In this document: in pieces, positions 41,651 through 50,208 of the stretch
Layout: every line of letters begins with the position of its first letter
How positions within the stretch are numbered: position 1 is the first letter of the stretch
Assembly (NCBI GenBank): GCA_030596395.1
Contig: JAUVKF010000012.1
Span: 1 to 53,133, forward strand
DNA length: 53,133 nucleotides
Reading direction: 5' to 3'
DNA from: Chlorobiota bacterium
Lineage (GTDB): Bacteria > Bacteroidota > Bacteroidia > Bacteroidales > F082
Notes under the pieces: generated by a model
Seen by the model: the letters and a program-made list of their open reading frames with translations, nothing else
The model's database searches: none
What the model was told of the DNA's origin: nothing
Made by a program: the position numbers and the translations under genes

Positions 41651-43258
41651 ATGAAACGTATTTATCTGGTCTTATTGTCTGTTCTTTCAGGATTACTCTT
41701 TGCCCTTTCGTGGCCGGAAAGAGGTTTTAGCCTGTTGATATTCGTAGCATTTGTTCCATTATTTTTTGTACAGCAACAACTTGGAGATAACCGCAAATGG
41801 GGGATGTTCTGGCTGGCATGGCTTGCCTTTTTTATCTGGAATGCACTGACAACCTGGTGGATATGGTACAGTACTGATGTAGGATCTATTCTGGCAATTG
41901 CCTTAAATTCGTTATTTGTTGCCGTCATTTTTAATTTATTCCATTTATCGAAAAAGAAACTATACCAAAACAAGAAAGGATTCATCATTCTTTTGTTTTA
42001 CTGGATCAGCTGGGAATATTTCCACTTGAACTGGGACCTGACATGGTCGTGGTTGAACCTGGGCAATGTTTTTGCGGGTAGCCCCAAATGGATACAATGG
42101 TATGAATATACCGGCACGCTTGGTGGTACTACATGGGTTATACTGGTTAATATTTTGGTTTACCGTTTTCTTAAAAGCCTGTTTGATAAGCAAAGGACAA
42201 TGGCAATTACAATTGGTTCGTTTATGTTTTTGGCTGTAATTGTTCCGATTGTAATTTCATATATTATTTACTACAATTACGAAGAAATTGAAAATCCGGT
42301 TGAAATAGTTGTTGTTCAGCCCAATACCGATCCGTATAATGAACAATATAATCAGGAACCGGAAGTATTGCTTGAAAAGAATTTAATAATGGCCAGGGAA
42401 GCCATTACTAAAAAAACCCGTTTTGTGGTTTTTCCTGAATCTACTTTATACGATGGCCGCTACAGCATCTGGGAAGAAAATTTGTGGCGATCACCTTTGT
42501 TGCGACAATTACAGAAATTCATTTTTGAAAATCCTGAACTATCTGTTGTAATCGGCGCATCAACACATCGAAATATACTCGAAGGAGAGAAAAAAACCAA
42601 TGCAGCCCGCAAGTTCAGGAACAGCGATAACTACTATTATTCGTACAATACATCCTTTTTAATCGACACTTCCAAAATAATCCAGGTTCACCATAAATCG
42701 AAACTGACACCAGGTGTTGAAATCATGCCATCATGGGGGATTTTAAAACCAATTGAGAATCTCGCGATTGATCTTGGCGGAACAATTGGTACGCTGGGAA
42801 GGGACGAACACACTGTTGTTTTTGAAGATATGGGACATATAAAAGTCTCGCCTATTATATGTTATGAATCGGTATATGGTGAGTTTGTTGCCGAAACCAT
42901 CCGCGAAGGCGCAGAAATGATTTTTGTTGTGACCAATGATGGTTGGTGGGGAAACACACCGGGCCACAGGCAACATTTTCTATTCTCAATTCTCCGATCA
43001 ATTGAAACCAGACGGAGCCTTGCACGTTCAGCAAATACGGGTATCTCTGCCTTTATCAACCAACGTGGGGATGTGTTCCAAAAAACTCAATACTGGGAAC
43101 CGGCTGTGATCAGGCAAAATTTGAATGCAAATGATAAGCTTACTTACTATGTAAAAAATGGGGACTTCCTGGCAAGGATTTCAGTGTTTATCAGCGCGTT
43201 GGTATTATTGATATCGTATACCCAGGGTTTTTTGCGAAAGAGAAGAAGTAAAGCCTGA
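41651..43258 (+). CDS. lnt: apolipoprotein N-acyltransferase
   Basis: Lnt adds the third acyl chain to lipoproteins in the inner membrane. The 535-residue protein has six or so hydrophobic segments in residues 5-210 and a periplasmic nitrilase-fold domain from about 215. Its catalytic triad is visible: E263 in VVFPESTLYDG, K349 in HHKSKLTPGVE and C404 in PIICYESVYG, with VTNDGWWGNTPGHRQH as a further signature. A last hydrophobic helix lies near 508-525. Together with lspA it completes part of the lipoprotein-maturation pathway. It seems to stand alone after a palindromic element. Confidence 0.95.
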   Translation: MKRIYLVLLSVLSGLLFALSWPERGFSLLIFVAFVPLFFVQQQLGDNRKWGMFWLAWLAFFIWNALTTWWIWYSTDVGSILAIALNSLFVAVIFNLFHLSKKKLYQNKKGFIILLFYWISWEYFHLNWDLTWSWLNLGNVFAGSPKWIQWYEYTGTLGGTTWVILVNILVYRFLKSLFDKQRTMAITIGSFMFLAVIVPIVISYIIYYNYEEIENPVEIVVVQPNTDPYNEQYNQEPEVLLEKNLIMAREAITKKTRFVVFPESTLYDGRYSIWEENLWRSPLLRQLQKFIFENPELSVVIGASTHRNILEGEKKTNAARKFRNSDNYYYSYNTSFLIDTSKIIQVHHKSKLTPGVEIMPSWGILKPIENLAIDLGGTIGTLGRDEHTVVFEDMGHIKVSPIICYESVYGEFVAETIREGAEMIFVVTNDGWWGNTPGHRQHFLFSILRSIETRRSLARSANTGISAFINQRGDVFQKTQYWEPAVIRQNLNANDKLTYYVKNGDFLARISVFISALVLLISYTQGFLRKRRSKA

Positions 43259-43409
43259 CCCAGTTGTTATTTTTTGTTAAAACAGAAAATAATTTAAATT
43301 TTAATTGTTTTTTCCCAGTACTTTGTAGCAATAATCAGCAATAATGGCAGTTTAAAATACGGTGGGCATAGTTATTGCAACGTTGAATATTAGTAATTTT
43401 GATGAGATT

Positions 43410-43808
43410 ATGCACGACGAAGAATTTAAAAAAGAATTGGACGAACTTTTCCGGCTGTTTAAAAAACTGGTTGAAAAGAAAGATTTGGATGATGTGCCCG
43501 GAGTGGATAAATTTATGCTTCAGCAGTTTCAATTCTTTTTCAATAATTATGATAACATGAAAGACCAGATCGCTGACCAGTTACAGGGTCAGTTTGGCGA
43601 TTCGGTAAAAGAAATGGTAAAAACACTTGTTCAGCAACTTAAAGAAGAACTGGATGAAGATATTATGCTGAACCTTGAAGAAGAAGAACCTGTAGTTCAA
43701 ATAACCGAGGTGGGTGATACCAGATTGGAAATTGATGAAATGCTTAAAAATCCTGACCTGACTGAAGACCAGATTAACGAATTGCTCGATAAAAGAGCCA
43801 GTTTATAA
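43410..43808 (+). CDS. small acidic unknown protein
   Basis: The protein of 132 residues starts MHDEEFKKELDELFRLFKKL. It is strongly acidic and predicted almost wholly helical, with a LEEEEPVVQITEVGDTRLEIDE stretch and a C-terminal DLTEDQINELLDKRASL. It has no signal peptide and no family I can name. The coding frame is open from a GTG at 43362, but the ATG at 43410 is better, since possible -7 boxes lie just upstream. It precedes a thioredoxin-like gene by 38 bp. Confidence 0.7.
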   Translation: MHDEEFKKELDELFRLFKKLVEKKDLDDVPGVDKFMLQQFQFFFNNYDNMKDQIADQLQGQFGDSVKEMVKTLVQQLKEELDEDIMLNLEEEEPVVQITEVGDTRLEIDEMLKNPDLTEDQINELLDKRASL

Positions 43809-43846
43809 TCAGGCTTTGATTTATTAAAGATTATCCCAGCTTATTT

Positions 43847-44455
43847 ATGGCATTTAACCTTCGTAATTGGTTTTCGAATTACTTAAAGAAAAAAAGACCG
43901 CTATCAATTTTTTTTGATGTCCTTTTTATTGTATTGGTAGTTTTAATGCTTATTCCGTCAACCCGAAAAGAACTATCTTCTTTCATTATCCGAACAACAT
44001 CATTGCCGCCTTCAAGCTTAGATAACGATGAGCAGTATAAAATTGATGCTCAGGCCTTATCTTGGCAGCTTATTGATTATGAAGGAAACACCCATCGTTT
44101 TGAAGAATTGAATGATAAACCTGTTTTTTTGAATATTTGGGCCACATGGTGTCCTCCCTGTATTGCTGAATTACCAAGTATTTTGGAACTATATCACAAC
44201 AATGGTAAAACTGCAAATTTCATCTTGGTAAGTAATGAAAGTCCGGAAGTTGTAAAAGCTTTTGCAGAAAAACATGGGTACACCGATTTACCATTTTATT
44301 TTGCACGGTCAGCACCAACTGATTTTGAAAGCCAGAGCATTCCAACTACTTTTATTATTAGTAAAAGTGGGCAGGTGGTCTTAAAAAAGAAAGGCGCAGC
44401 CCGGTGGAATTCTGACAAAACAAAAGAAATATTAAAACAATTGAACAGCGAGTAA
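43847..44455 (+). CDS. TlpA-like thiol-disulfide oxidoreductase, membrane anchored
   Basis: The 202-residue protein has one N-terminal transmembrane helix (about 21-37) and a thioredoxin fold facing the periplasm. The active site is C102-P-P-C105 in IWATWCPPCIAELPSI. The cis-proline region SQSIPTTFIISKSGQVV follows. Proteins of this type reduce cytochrome c apo-proteins or other periplasmic disulfides; the partner is not identified here. It is 38 bp after the acidic unknown protein gene and may share its transcript. Confidence 0.92.
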   Translation: MAFNLRNWFSNYLKKKRPLSIFFDVLFIVLVVLMLIPSTRKELSSFIIRTTSLPPSSLDNDEQYKIDAQALSWQLIDYEGNTHRFEELNDKPVFLNIWATWCPPCIAELPSILELYHNNGKTANFILVSNESPEVVKAFAEKHGYTDLPFYFARSAPTDFESQSIPTTFIISKSGQVVLKKKGAARWNSDKTKEILKQLNSE

Positions 44456-44547
44456 TTCGTTATTGTTTTATAAATTAAAATCGATTCTCGATTAGATTAA
44501 TATTGTAATATATTGAAGATTAGTTTTTAAATACTTAATTGCTAAAC

Positions 44548-44577
44548 TTGAATCGAATTGACGTTATATTATCTTTG
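44548..44577 (+). promoter_or_regulatory. promoter of the barrel gene at 44598
   Basis: TTG at 44548-44550 and TATCTTTG at 44570-44577, separated by 19 bp, match the Bacteroidetes consensus. The ATG at 44598 lies 20 bp after the -7 box. Confidence 0.6.
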
Positions 44578-44597
44578 TGAATAGAAAAGTAAGCAAG

Positions 44598-45299
44598 ATG
44601 AAGAAGTTAAATATCATTTTAATATTAGCTATAGCCATGTTTTTTACAGAACTGGCTTCTGCACAGGTTTTAAGTGAAAGTGCCAAACGAAAAGTAACTG
44701 TTGGCGTTGACCTGTTTACTGACATTGTGTTCTACGAAAAAGATCTATTGTACATGCCGGCCGATTTTCGGTTCCGGACGATAAACCAGGGGGTTAACGT
44801 TTTTGCCATGTATAATTTCCAGCTGGGTGAAAGCATGACGTCATTTTCGGTTGGGCTTGCAATCAGAAATCACAATTGGTACTCTGGCAATTCATTGATT
44901 GAGGATATAAAAGCTGATACGATTAAATATGTAACCATCGAGCAAGATTTTGACCGAACCAAAATAAACCTCACCTATCTTGATTTACCAATTGAAATTA
45001 AATTCAGGACCCAGGGCGGGTTTAAAATGGGCGTTGGATTAAAGGTTGGCTATAAAATTGCAAGCAAACAAAAATATGTAGGGAACAGAGAACCCGATGA
45101 GGCTGGTCTTACAACAAAAGTTAATGAAAAGGAACAAAATATCTCCAACCTCGAAGACTGGGTTTTTGGCGCCACACTCCGTGTAGGCTACAAATTTATC
45201 AGTGCGTTTGCATACTATCAGTTTAATCAGGCTTTCAAAAAAGGGAGAGCTCCGAAGATGACCCCGTTGTCGCTTGGTATTACGATTACGCCGTTCTAA
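44598..45299 (+). CDS. outer-membrane beta-barrel protein, unknown role
   Basis: The 233-residue protein has a signal peptide (about residues 1-23, cleavage ASA|Q) and a barrel-like mature part of alternating strands. Examples are GVDLFTDIVFYEKD, GVNVFAMYNFQLGE, FSVGLAIRNHNWYSG, LPIEIKFRTQGGFKMGVGLKVGYKI and FGATLRVGYKFISAFAYYQFNQAF, ending LSLGITITPF. The type and length are similar to the barrel at 33318, but the sequence is different. I use the ATG at 44598 (MKKLNI), because the GTG at 44577 overlaps the promoter box. No partner gene is obvious. Confidence 0.82.
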   Translation: MKKLNIILILAIAMFFTELASAQVLSESAKRKVTVGVDLFTDIVFYEKDLLYMPADFRFRTINQGVNVFAMYNFQLGESMTSFSVGLAIRNHNWYSGNSLIEDIKADTIKYVTIEQDFDRTKINLTYLDLPIEIKFRTQGGFKMGVGLKVGYKIASKQKYVGNREPDEAGLTTKVNEKEQNISNLEDWVFGATLRVGYKFISAFAYYQFNQAFKKGRAPKMTPLSLGITITPF

Positions 45300-45312
45300 A
45301 GCGAATCTTTAA

Positions 45313-45490
45313 GTACCAAATCCTAAATTTTAAAATTCGAAATCCTAATTCCGAAATCCTAAACAATTTTCAATGCTCAAAATTGTAATGTTCCAAACCA
45401 TCGAAAAGTATATCACTTGCCCCAGGTTTTAAAAATTTGAACATTGATATTTTTGACATTGTTTAGGATTTAGATATTCGGATTTAGTAC
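45313..45490. repeat. 178-bp long inverted repeat
   Basis: The outer ends pair (GTACCAAATCC at 45313, GGATTTAGTAC ending at 45490), and inside them AATCCTAAACAAT (45356) pairs with ATTGTTTAGGATT (45458-45470). The left part also has the word AATCCTAA repeated. It fills the gap between the barrel gene and the convergent cyclase gene, almost reaching the stop codon at 45494. Confidence 0.7.
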
Positions 45491-45493
45491 TTA

Positions 45494-46492
45494 TCATTCA
45501 TTATATACTACCGTCATCACCACTTGCCCAACCATTCCCAGGCTTTCTTTGCTGATACAATCAATGTTGTCTTTTACGGTATGCCAATGTTCAAAGAAAC
45601 TGATTTCGGCATTTCTGGGCTTGAGGTCAATGACATCGATAGCAGGAATTTTGGCATACTTGTTCACAAAAACATGATCATCATTTATGGCCGGCCCATC
45701 CTCATCCAGAAAATGATCACCATAACCAATATCGGCCGCAGTCGTCCATACCAGGTCAAGCACATAACGGGCATATTGTTGTGAAAAATACTCCTTTCTG
45801 AAAGTTGGGTTTTCAGCGCCTACCATATCCAGTAATATGCCAAAAGAGGCTTCATAACCATAAACATGTGGTTGTTTCGACCAATATTGCGAGCCAAGTC
45901 CCCACAGTTCATTTTCGTGTAAATTCATCTGTGTTGGAGGACCCCAGTCTTCAAGGTCGAAAAAGACAATATCAATACCCACTAATGGAGATTGAATAGA
46001 AAACTGCCTTGCCATCTCCAATAACACACCAACACCACTTGCACCATCATTGGCCCCATCAATTGGTGTATTGTGGTTGGCTTCGTCAGGATCGTAATCG
46101 GCGAAAGGCCGTGAGTCCCAATGTGACATTAAAAGGATGCGCTGAGGTTCATCAGGTTTAAAGGAAGCGATGATGTTTTTACCATTCCGGCTAACGTTAT
46201 CGTAAGTTCGGGCTTTGAACTTTTGCACGATAACCGTATCGCTGTATTGTTTTAGTTTATTAACCAACCAGCCGGAACAGGCAGCGTGAGCCTTTGTGCC
46301 TGGAACACGAGGGCCAAACGACACCTGTTTTTCAACAAAATAGTAAGCCGAATCGGCATTAATTTTAGGAACAACAACGGCTTTCTTTTCAGAATTTATT
46401 TTGGTTCTGCGTTGTGTTTTAGATCCTTGGTTGCAAGCTGTTAACAGGAATGTTGCAACCAAAAAGTAAAAGGTGAAATATTTGAGGTTCAT
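45494..46492 (-). CDS. glutaminyl-peptide cyclotransferase-like zinc lipoprotein (M28 type)
   Basis: Glutaminyl cyclases convert an N-terminal Gln into pyroglutamate. The 332-residue protein is a lipoprotein (lipobox LTAC, Cys20). It aligns with the animal-type enzymes: D149 in DGANDGASG, E181/D182 in FFDLEDWG, LLDMVGAENPTF at about 220-231, DDHVFV at 271-276 and H304 in HWHTVKDN. These cover the zinc ligands and catalytic acid, and the Trp-His pair before a Thr-x-x-Asp-Asn motif is as in human QPCT. Ordinary M28 aminopeptidases bind two zincs and lack this pattern. Known bacterial members occur in Porphyromonas and relatives. I start at the ATG at 46492; an upstream TTG frame is unlikely. 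Plain aminopeptidase activity cannot be fully excluded. Confidence 0.85.
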   Translation of the reverse strand: MNLKYFTFYFLVATFLLTACNQGSKTQRRTKINSEKKAVVVPKINADSAYYFVEKQVSFGPRVPGTKAHAACSGWLVNKLKQYSDTVIVQKFKARTYDNVSRNGKNIIASFKPDEPQRILLMSHWDSRPFADYDPDEANHNTPIDGANDGASGVGVLLEMARQFSIQSPLVGIDIVFFDLEDWGPPTQMNLHENELWGLGSQYWSKQPHVYGYEASFGILLDMVGAENPTFRKEYFSQQYARYVLDLVWTTAADIGYGDHFLDEDGPAINDDHVFVNKYAKIPAIDVIDLKPRNAEISFFEHWHTVKDNIDCISKESLGMVGQVVMTVVYNE

Positions 46493-46642
46493 AGATTTTA
46501 TTTTAGGTGTCAAAATTAGGAAAATATACTCCGTTATATGCTCAAATTTTCGTTTTATAAATTGAAACTGATTCTGACAACGGAGAGCATCAAACAAAAT
46601 AGCAAAGGGCATGGGGCAGAGGGCATAATTCTGGCAAGTGGT

Positions 46643-46678
46643 CTGACGACTATTTTTTTGCGGCAGAGTAGTCGTCAG
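46643..46678. repeat. inverted repeat before the nitroreductase stop
   Basis: The perfect 10-bp arms CTGACGACTA and TAGTCGTCAG enclose a 16-base loop with seven T. It lies just past the stop codon of the nitroreductase gene on the minus strand. It could act as a terminator only without the usual terminal T-run, so this is left open. Confidence 0.65.
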
Positions 46679-46685
46679 CCACTAT

Positions 46686-47273
46686 CTACCACGCCTCCCC
46701 AAATTTCCCCGAAAAAACAGTTTCGTCAAGCGGCCTTCGTTCACGGTCTTCCAGTTCCGATTTTTGCATGTCAAATGGCAATTCATCCGGGTTGCCATAG
46801 TAGCCAATAGCTGTTACAGAAATGGGTTGATAATCTTCAGGTATTTCAAAATGTTCAATGGCTTTTGCAGGATCAAAGCCGCTCATCTGGTGTCCGATCA
46901 AACCCTGGTTTACGGCTTCTGTTACCATCATGGCTACGGCCTGTCCGGTATCATATTGATATGTGTCGTTATCCAAGTGTTTGTAATCGTAAAACTTCTT
47001 TCCCATATTTAAAACCAGAACGGGGGCTCTGATAGTCCATTGCTGGTTCCATTCCACCAATGATTCGAAGATCTTTTCCCATGTGCCGTCACCTTTTTGC
47101 CCTGCGATAAAACGCCAGGGTTGTTCATTCCTGGCCGATGGTGCCCAGCGGGCTGCTTCAAATATGCTTTGGAGTTTTTCTTTTTCAACGGGTTTTTCGC
47201 TGTATGCCCTCGGACTCCAGCGTTGATGAAAGACTTCCAGAATTGGAAAATTGTTGTTGGTTGGCTTTTGCAT
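46686..47273 (-). CDS. nitroreductase-family flavoprotein
   Basis: The 195-residue protein has the nitroreductase N-terminal motif HQRWSPRAYSEKPVEKEKL, the flavin-binding APSARNEQPWRFIAG and a GLIGHQMSGFDPAKA segment. It ends in GYYGNPDELP and a C-terminal arm of about 25 residues with RERRPLDETVFSGKFGEAW. This domain order is shared with the NfnB-like group, whose members reduce quinones or nitroaromatics. It is a different subgroup from the protein at 10452. I start at ATG 47273 (MQKPTNNN), since the longer frame begins with unlikely sequence. Confidence 0.92.
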   Translation of the reverse strand: MQKPTNNNFPILEVFHQRWSPRAYSEKPVEKEKLQSIFEAARWAPSARNEQPWRFIAGQKGDGTWEKIFESLVEWNQQWTIRAPVLVLNMGKKFYDYKHLDNDTYQYDTGQAVAMMVTEAVNQGLIGHQMSGFDPAKAIEHFEIPEDYQPISVTAIGYYGNPDELPFDMQKSELEDRERRPLDETVFSGKFGEAW

Positions 47274-47389
47274 TGGTTGTAAATTTTGGTTGTTAAAATT
47301 AAGTAAAAACCTCACCCTTATTATTTGACTCTTCCAGGTCCTGCGGACTCTGGAAAGTCTGGGTCTTCACCCTATCAGGTTTATAGCTT

Positions 47390-47463
47390 TTGACTCTTGG
47401 TTCACCGACTCTTAACTCTTGGCTCTTGACTCTTGGATCTTGACTCTTGGCTCTTGACTCTTC
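47390..47463. repeat. heptamer tandem array CTCTTGR
   Basis: About ten units of CTCTTGG, CTCTTGA, ATCTTGA and similar stand in tandem on the plus strand between the nitroreductase and histidine kinase genes. The same heptamer lies in and behind the glycosyltransferase gene at 31926. The array is purely intergenic. Confidence 0.8.
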
Positions 47464-47483
47464 TGTCTCAAGTCAAAGTATGG

Positions 47484-48839
47484 CTAAAATATCATTGTAA
47501 AAGTAGCACCTTCTCCTTTTTTCGAACGAACGCTAATGCTTCCTTTGTGCATTTGCATGATTTGCCTCGACAGGCTTAATCCAATGCCGGAACCGGTTTT
47601 TTTGGATGTAAAGAAAGGCATGAATATTTTATCCAGTATATCCTGAGGAATGCCTTTTCCGCTGTCGGCCACCTCGATCATTGTTCTGTTGTTCAGGTTT
47701 ACTGAGGCTACAATAGTTATTTTCGGCTTATCAACTTTTCTAACAGCATCAATGGCATTTAACAATAAATTAATTAAAACCTGGTCGATGAGATCAGGAT
47801 CTGCAAGAATTTTCAAATCCTGCGGATAGATTCGCACCTTGTAATCAATGCCCAAAGCATCAAATTTTGGGCTCATCAATTCAAATGCTCGATCGAATAA
47901 AGTACTGATTGTAAAATGCCTGAAATTGGGTTTTGGGATTCGGGTCAGGTTGCGATAAAGTTCTACAAAATTAAGCAGACCCTTACTTCTGTTTTCAATG
48001 GTAGCAATAGCATGGACTACGTCTTCAAAAGCTTCTTTCTCACTTTCGGATTGTGGCGGTTTGTTTTCCTGAACTTCTTCCAGGATTCCTTTTACCGTTG
48101 AAGCCAGTGATGATATGGGCGTGATTGAATTCATGATCTCGTGCGTGAGCACACGGATCAATTTTTGCCACGATTCAATTTCTTTTTGCTCCAATTCAGG
48201 GTGAATATCCTGGAAAGAAGCGAGATGGTATTCTTCACCCCGCATTCTGAATGCTGTTGTGCTGATTGAAATTTGAAGCATCTCATCTTCAATAAATAAC
48301 TTAACGAGACTTTTGTCGCCTGCTTTCATATTCATAAGCACCTCCGGAAGATCTTCGGAAACAATACCCAGGTGTTCTATTTTTCTCAGGTGTTTAATCT
48401 GGAGTAATCGTTTAACGGCATTGTTGTAAACATCAACCTCACCACTTTTTTTAAAAACGATAATACCAATACTAACATGTTGAATAACAGTAAGTAAATA
48501 AGTAAAATGTTCCTCTTTTTCGGTCTTGTTTTTGTTGAATGCTTCAATCACCTGGTTAAATTCGTTGTTGAGGCCTTCAAAACTTTTACCCAATTCTCTT
48601 TCGTCAAATGAACTGGTGAAATCAGCATAACGGATGGATTCGAAGAAACGACGCAGTTTTTGATTGGTTTGTTCGGTGTACCTGATCAGTGAGATAACCT
48701 GAACTAACAGGAGCAATGCAAGGATGATGGTGCTGACTGCATAAGCCGTTTTCTGATGCAACAGAAAAATCAATAGCATGGTTACCACAATAAGGATAAC
48801 ACGCAGTATAACCTGTAAGCGAAAGCGTTTAAATACCAT
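47484..48839 (-). CDS. membrane histidine kinase (NtrY-like)
   Basis: The 451-residue protein has two N-terminal transmembrane helices (about 11-28 and 34-53), a HAMP-like helical region, a PAS-type domain (about 108-212), and a HisKA domain with the phospho-acceptor H233 in LTHEIMNSITPISSLAST. The ATP-binding domain has LINLLLNAIDAV, ADSGKGIPQDIL and KKTGSGIGLSLSRQIM. This resembles NtrY and other kinases of sigma-54-type regulators. The signal is unknown. It overlaps the regulator gene by 11 bp, so it is cotranscribed and probably its cognate kinase. Confidence 0.94.
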   Translation of the reverse strand: MVFKRFRLQVILRVILIVVTMLLIFLLHQKTAYAVSTIILALLLLVQVISLIRYTEQTNQKLRRFFESIRYADFTSSFDERELGKSFEGLNNEFNQVIEAFNKNKTEKEEHFTYLLTVIQHVSIGIIVFKKSGEVDVYNNAVKRLLQIKHLRKIEHLGIVSEDLPEVLMNMKAGDKSLVKLFIEDEMLQISISTTAFRMRGEEYHLASFQDIHPELEQKEIESWQKLIRVLTHEIMNSITPISSLASTVKGILEEVQENKPPQSESEKEAFEDVVHAIATIENRSKGLLNFVELYRNLTRIPKPNFRHFTISTLFDRAFELMSPKFDALGIDYKVRIYPQDLKILADPDLIDQVLINLLLNAIDAVRKVDKPKITIVASVNLNNRTMIEVADSGKGIPQDILDKIFMPFFTSKKTGSGIGLSLSRQIMQMHKGSISVRSKKGEGATFTMIF

Positions 48840-50208
48840 GTTTTTCTATCCTTCGGTACAAAGAAGCCCGGGTCAACCCCAGTTCCTTTGCCGCACGGCT
48901 TATGTTTCCGCCATGCTTGTCGATAACTTTACGTACCAATACTTTTTCAACCTCCTCAAGGTTCATATTATCAGGGGAAAAATCATCTTTTTTCTTATCA
49001 CCGGTTTCTTCCATAAAGAAATCCGTTGGTTGTAAAATATTGGATTCACTTAAAATCACTGCCCTTTCAACGGCATGTTGAAGTTCGCGAATATTACCTG
49101 GCCAGTCATGTTTTTGCAGGCGTTTTAACGTGCCGGCGGTAATTCGTTTTTTAGATATTTTGTACTTTTTGCAGTAGACATTCAGGTATAATTCAACCAG
49201 CGGTTCAATATCTTCCAGGCGTTCCCGTAAAGGTGGCAAGGCAATTTCCACTGTATTGATCCTGTATAGCAAATCCTGACGGAATTTGTTTTCGCTTACC
49301 ATCTGGTACAGTGGCATATTGGTAGCACATATCAGCCTCACATCAATAGGAGTTTCTTTGTTTGAACCTAAGCGAACTATTTTTCGGCTCTGCAAGACAC
49401 TTAATAGCTTGGATTGCAGGTTTTGAGATAAGTTCCCAATTTCATCTAAAAAAATCGTGCCCTTGTTTGCTGCTTCAAATCGTCCCGCACGGTCTTCTTT
49501 TGCATCGGTAAAAGCACCTTTTTTATATCCGAATAATTCGCTTTCAAATAAACTTTCAGTAATTGCACCCAGGTCAACATTAATAAAAACATTATCATGT
49601 CGCGGTGAAGCCCGGTGAATAGCCCTGGCAACAACCTCTTTCCCGGTTCCGTTTTCACCAAGTATAATAACGTTAGCATCAGTTTTAGCTACTTTTAACG
49701 CGATAGTCATCACTTTTTTCATAGCTGGAGATGAGCCAACCATGTTGCTGTAGCTTTGATTCTGATCAGCAATAAGCACTTTTTGGGTGGAGCGAAGGCT
49801 CTCCAATTCCACTTTTGACTCACGTACCCGCAAAGAGGCTTCGATAGTAGCAAGTAACTTTTTATTATCCCAGGGTTTCAGAATAAAGTTTGTTGCGCCT
49901 TCTTTAATTCCCTGAACAGCAAGTTCAATATCACCATAACCTGTTATAAAAATCACTGTGGCGGCAGGGTCGTGTTCGAGTATTACATTTAACCAGTGAA
50001 AACCTTCTTTACCGCTTGTAGCTTCGCGCGAAAAATTCATGTCAAGCAAAATGACATCGTAATTGTCATTTTTCAAGAGGTCAGGAATATTTTGCGGGGT
50101 TTTTTCGGTATGCACAATTTCAATGTGCTGTCTTAAAAACATCTTTGCTGCCAATAATATGTCAGTATCATCATCAACAATAAGCAGCCTTGCCTTGATT
50201 TTTCCCAT
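48829..50208 (-). CDS. sigma-54-dependent response regulator (NtrC/AtoC type)
   Basis: The 459-residue protein has a receiver domain with phospho-acceptor D56 in ILLDMNFS and K111 in ILKPWD, an AAA+ domain with Walker A at 184-191 (GENGTGKE), the sigma-54 contact loop GAFTDA (231-236, where the classical form is GAFTGA), Walker B in GTIFLDEIGNL, and a C-terminal Fis-type helix-turn-helix ISRAAKELGLTRASLYRRIEK. It therefore activates transcription from sigma-54 promoters. Its kinase gene follows downstream. The ABC-transporter genes lie divergently on the other side and are the obvious candidate targets. Confidence 0.95.
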   Translation of the reverse strand: MGKIKARLLIVDDDTDILLAAKMFLRQHIEIVHTEKTPQNIPDLLKNDNYDVILLDMNFSREATSGKEGFHWLNVILEHDPAATVIFITGYGDIELAVQGIKEGATNFILKPWDNKKLLATIEASLRVRESKVELESLRSTQKVLIADQNQSYSNMVGSSPAMKKVMTIALKVAKTDANVIILGENGTGKEVVARAIHRASPRHDNVFINVDLGAITESLFESELFGYKKGAFTDAKEDRAGRFEAANKGTIFLDEIGNLSQNLQSKLLSVLQSRKIVRLGSNKETPIDVRLICATNMPLYQMVSENKFRQDLLYRINTVEIALPPLRERLEDIEPLVELYLNVYCKKYKISKKRITAGTLKRLQKHDWPGNIRELQHAVERAVILSESNILQPTDFFMEETGDKKKDDFSPDNMNLEEVEKVLVRKVIDKHGGNISRAAKELGLTRASLYRRIEKHGI

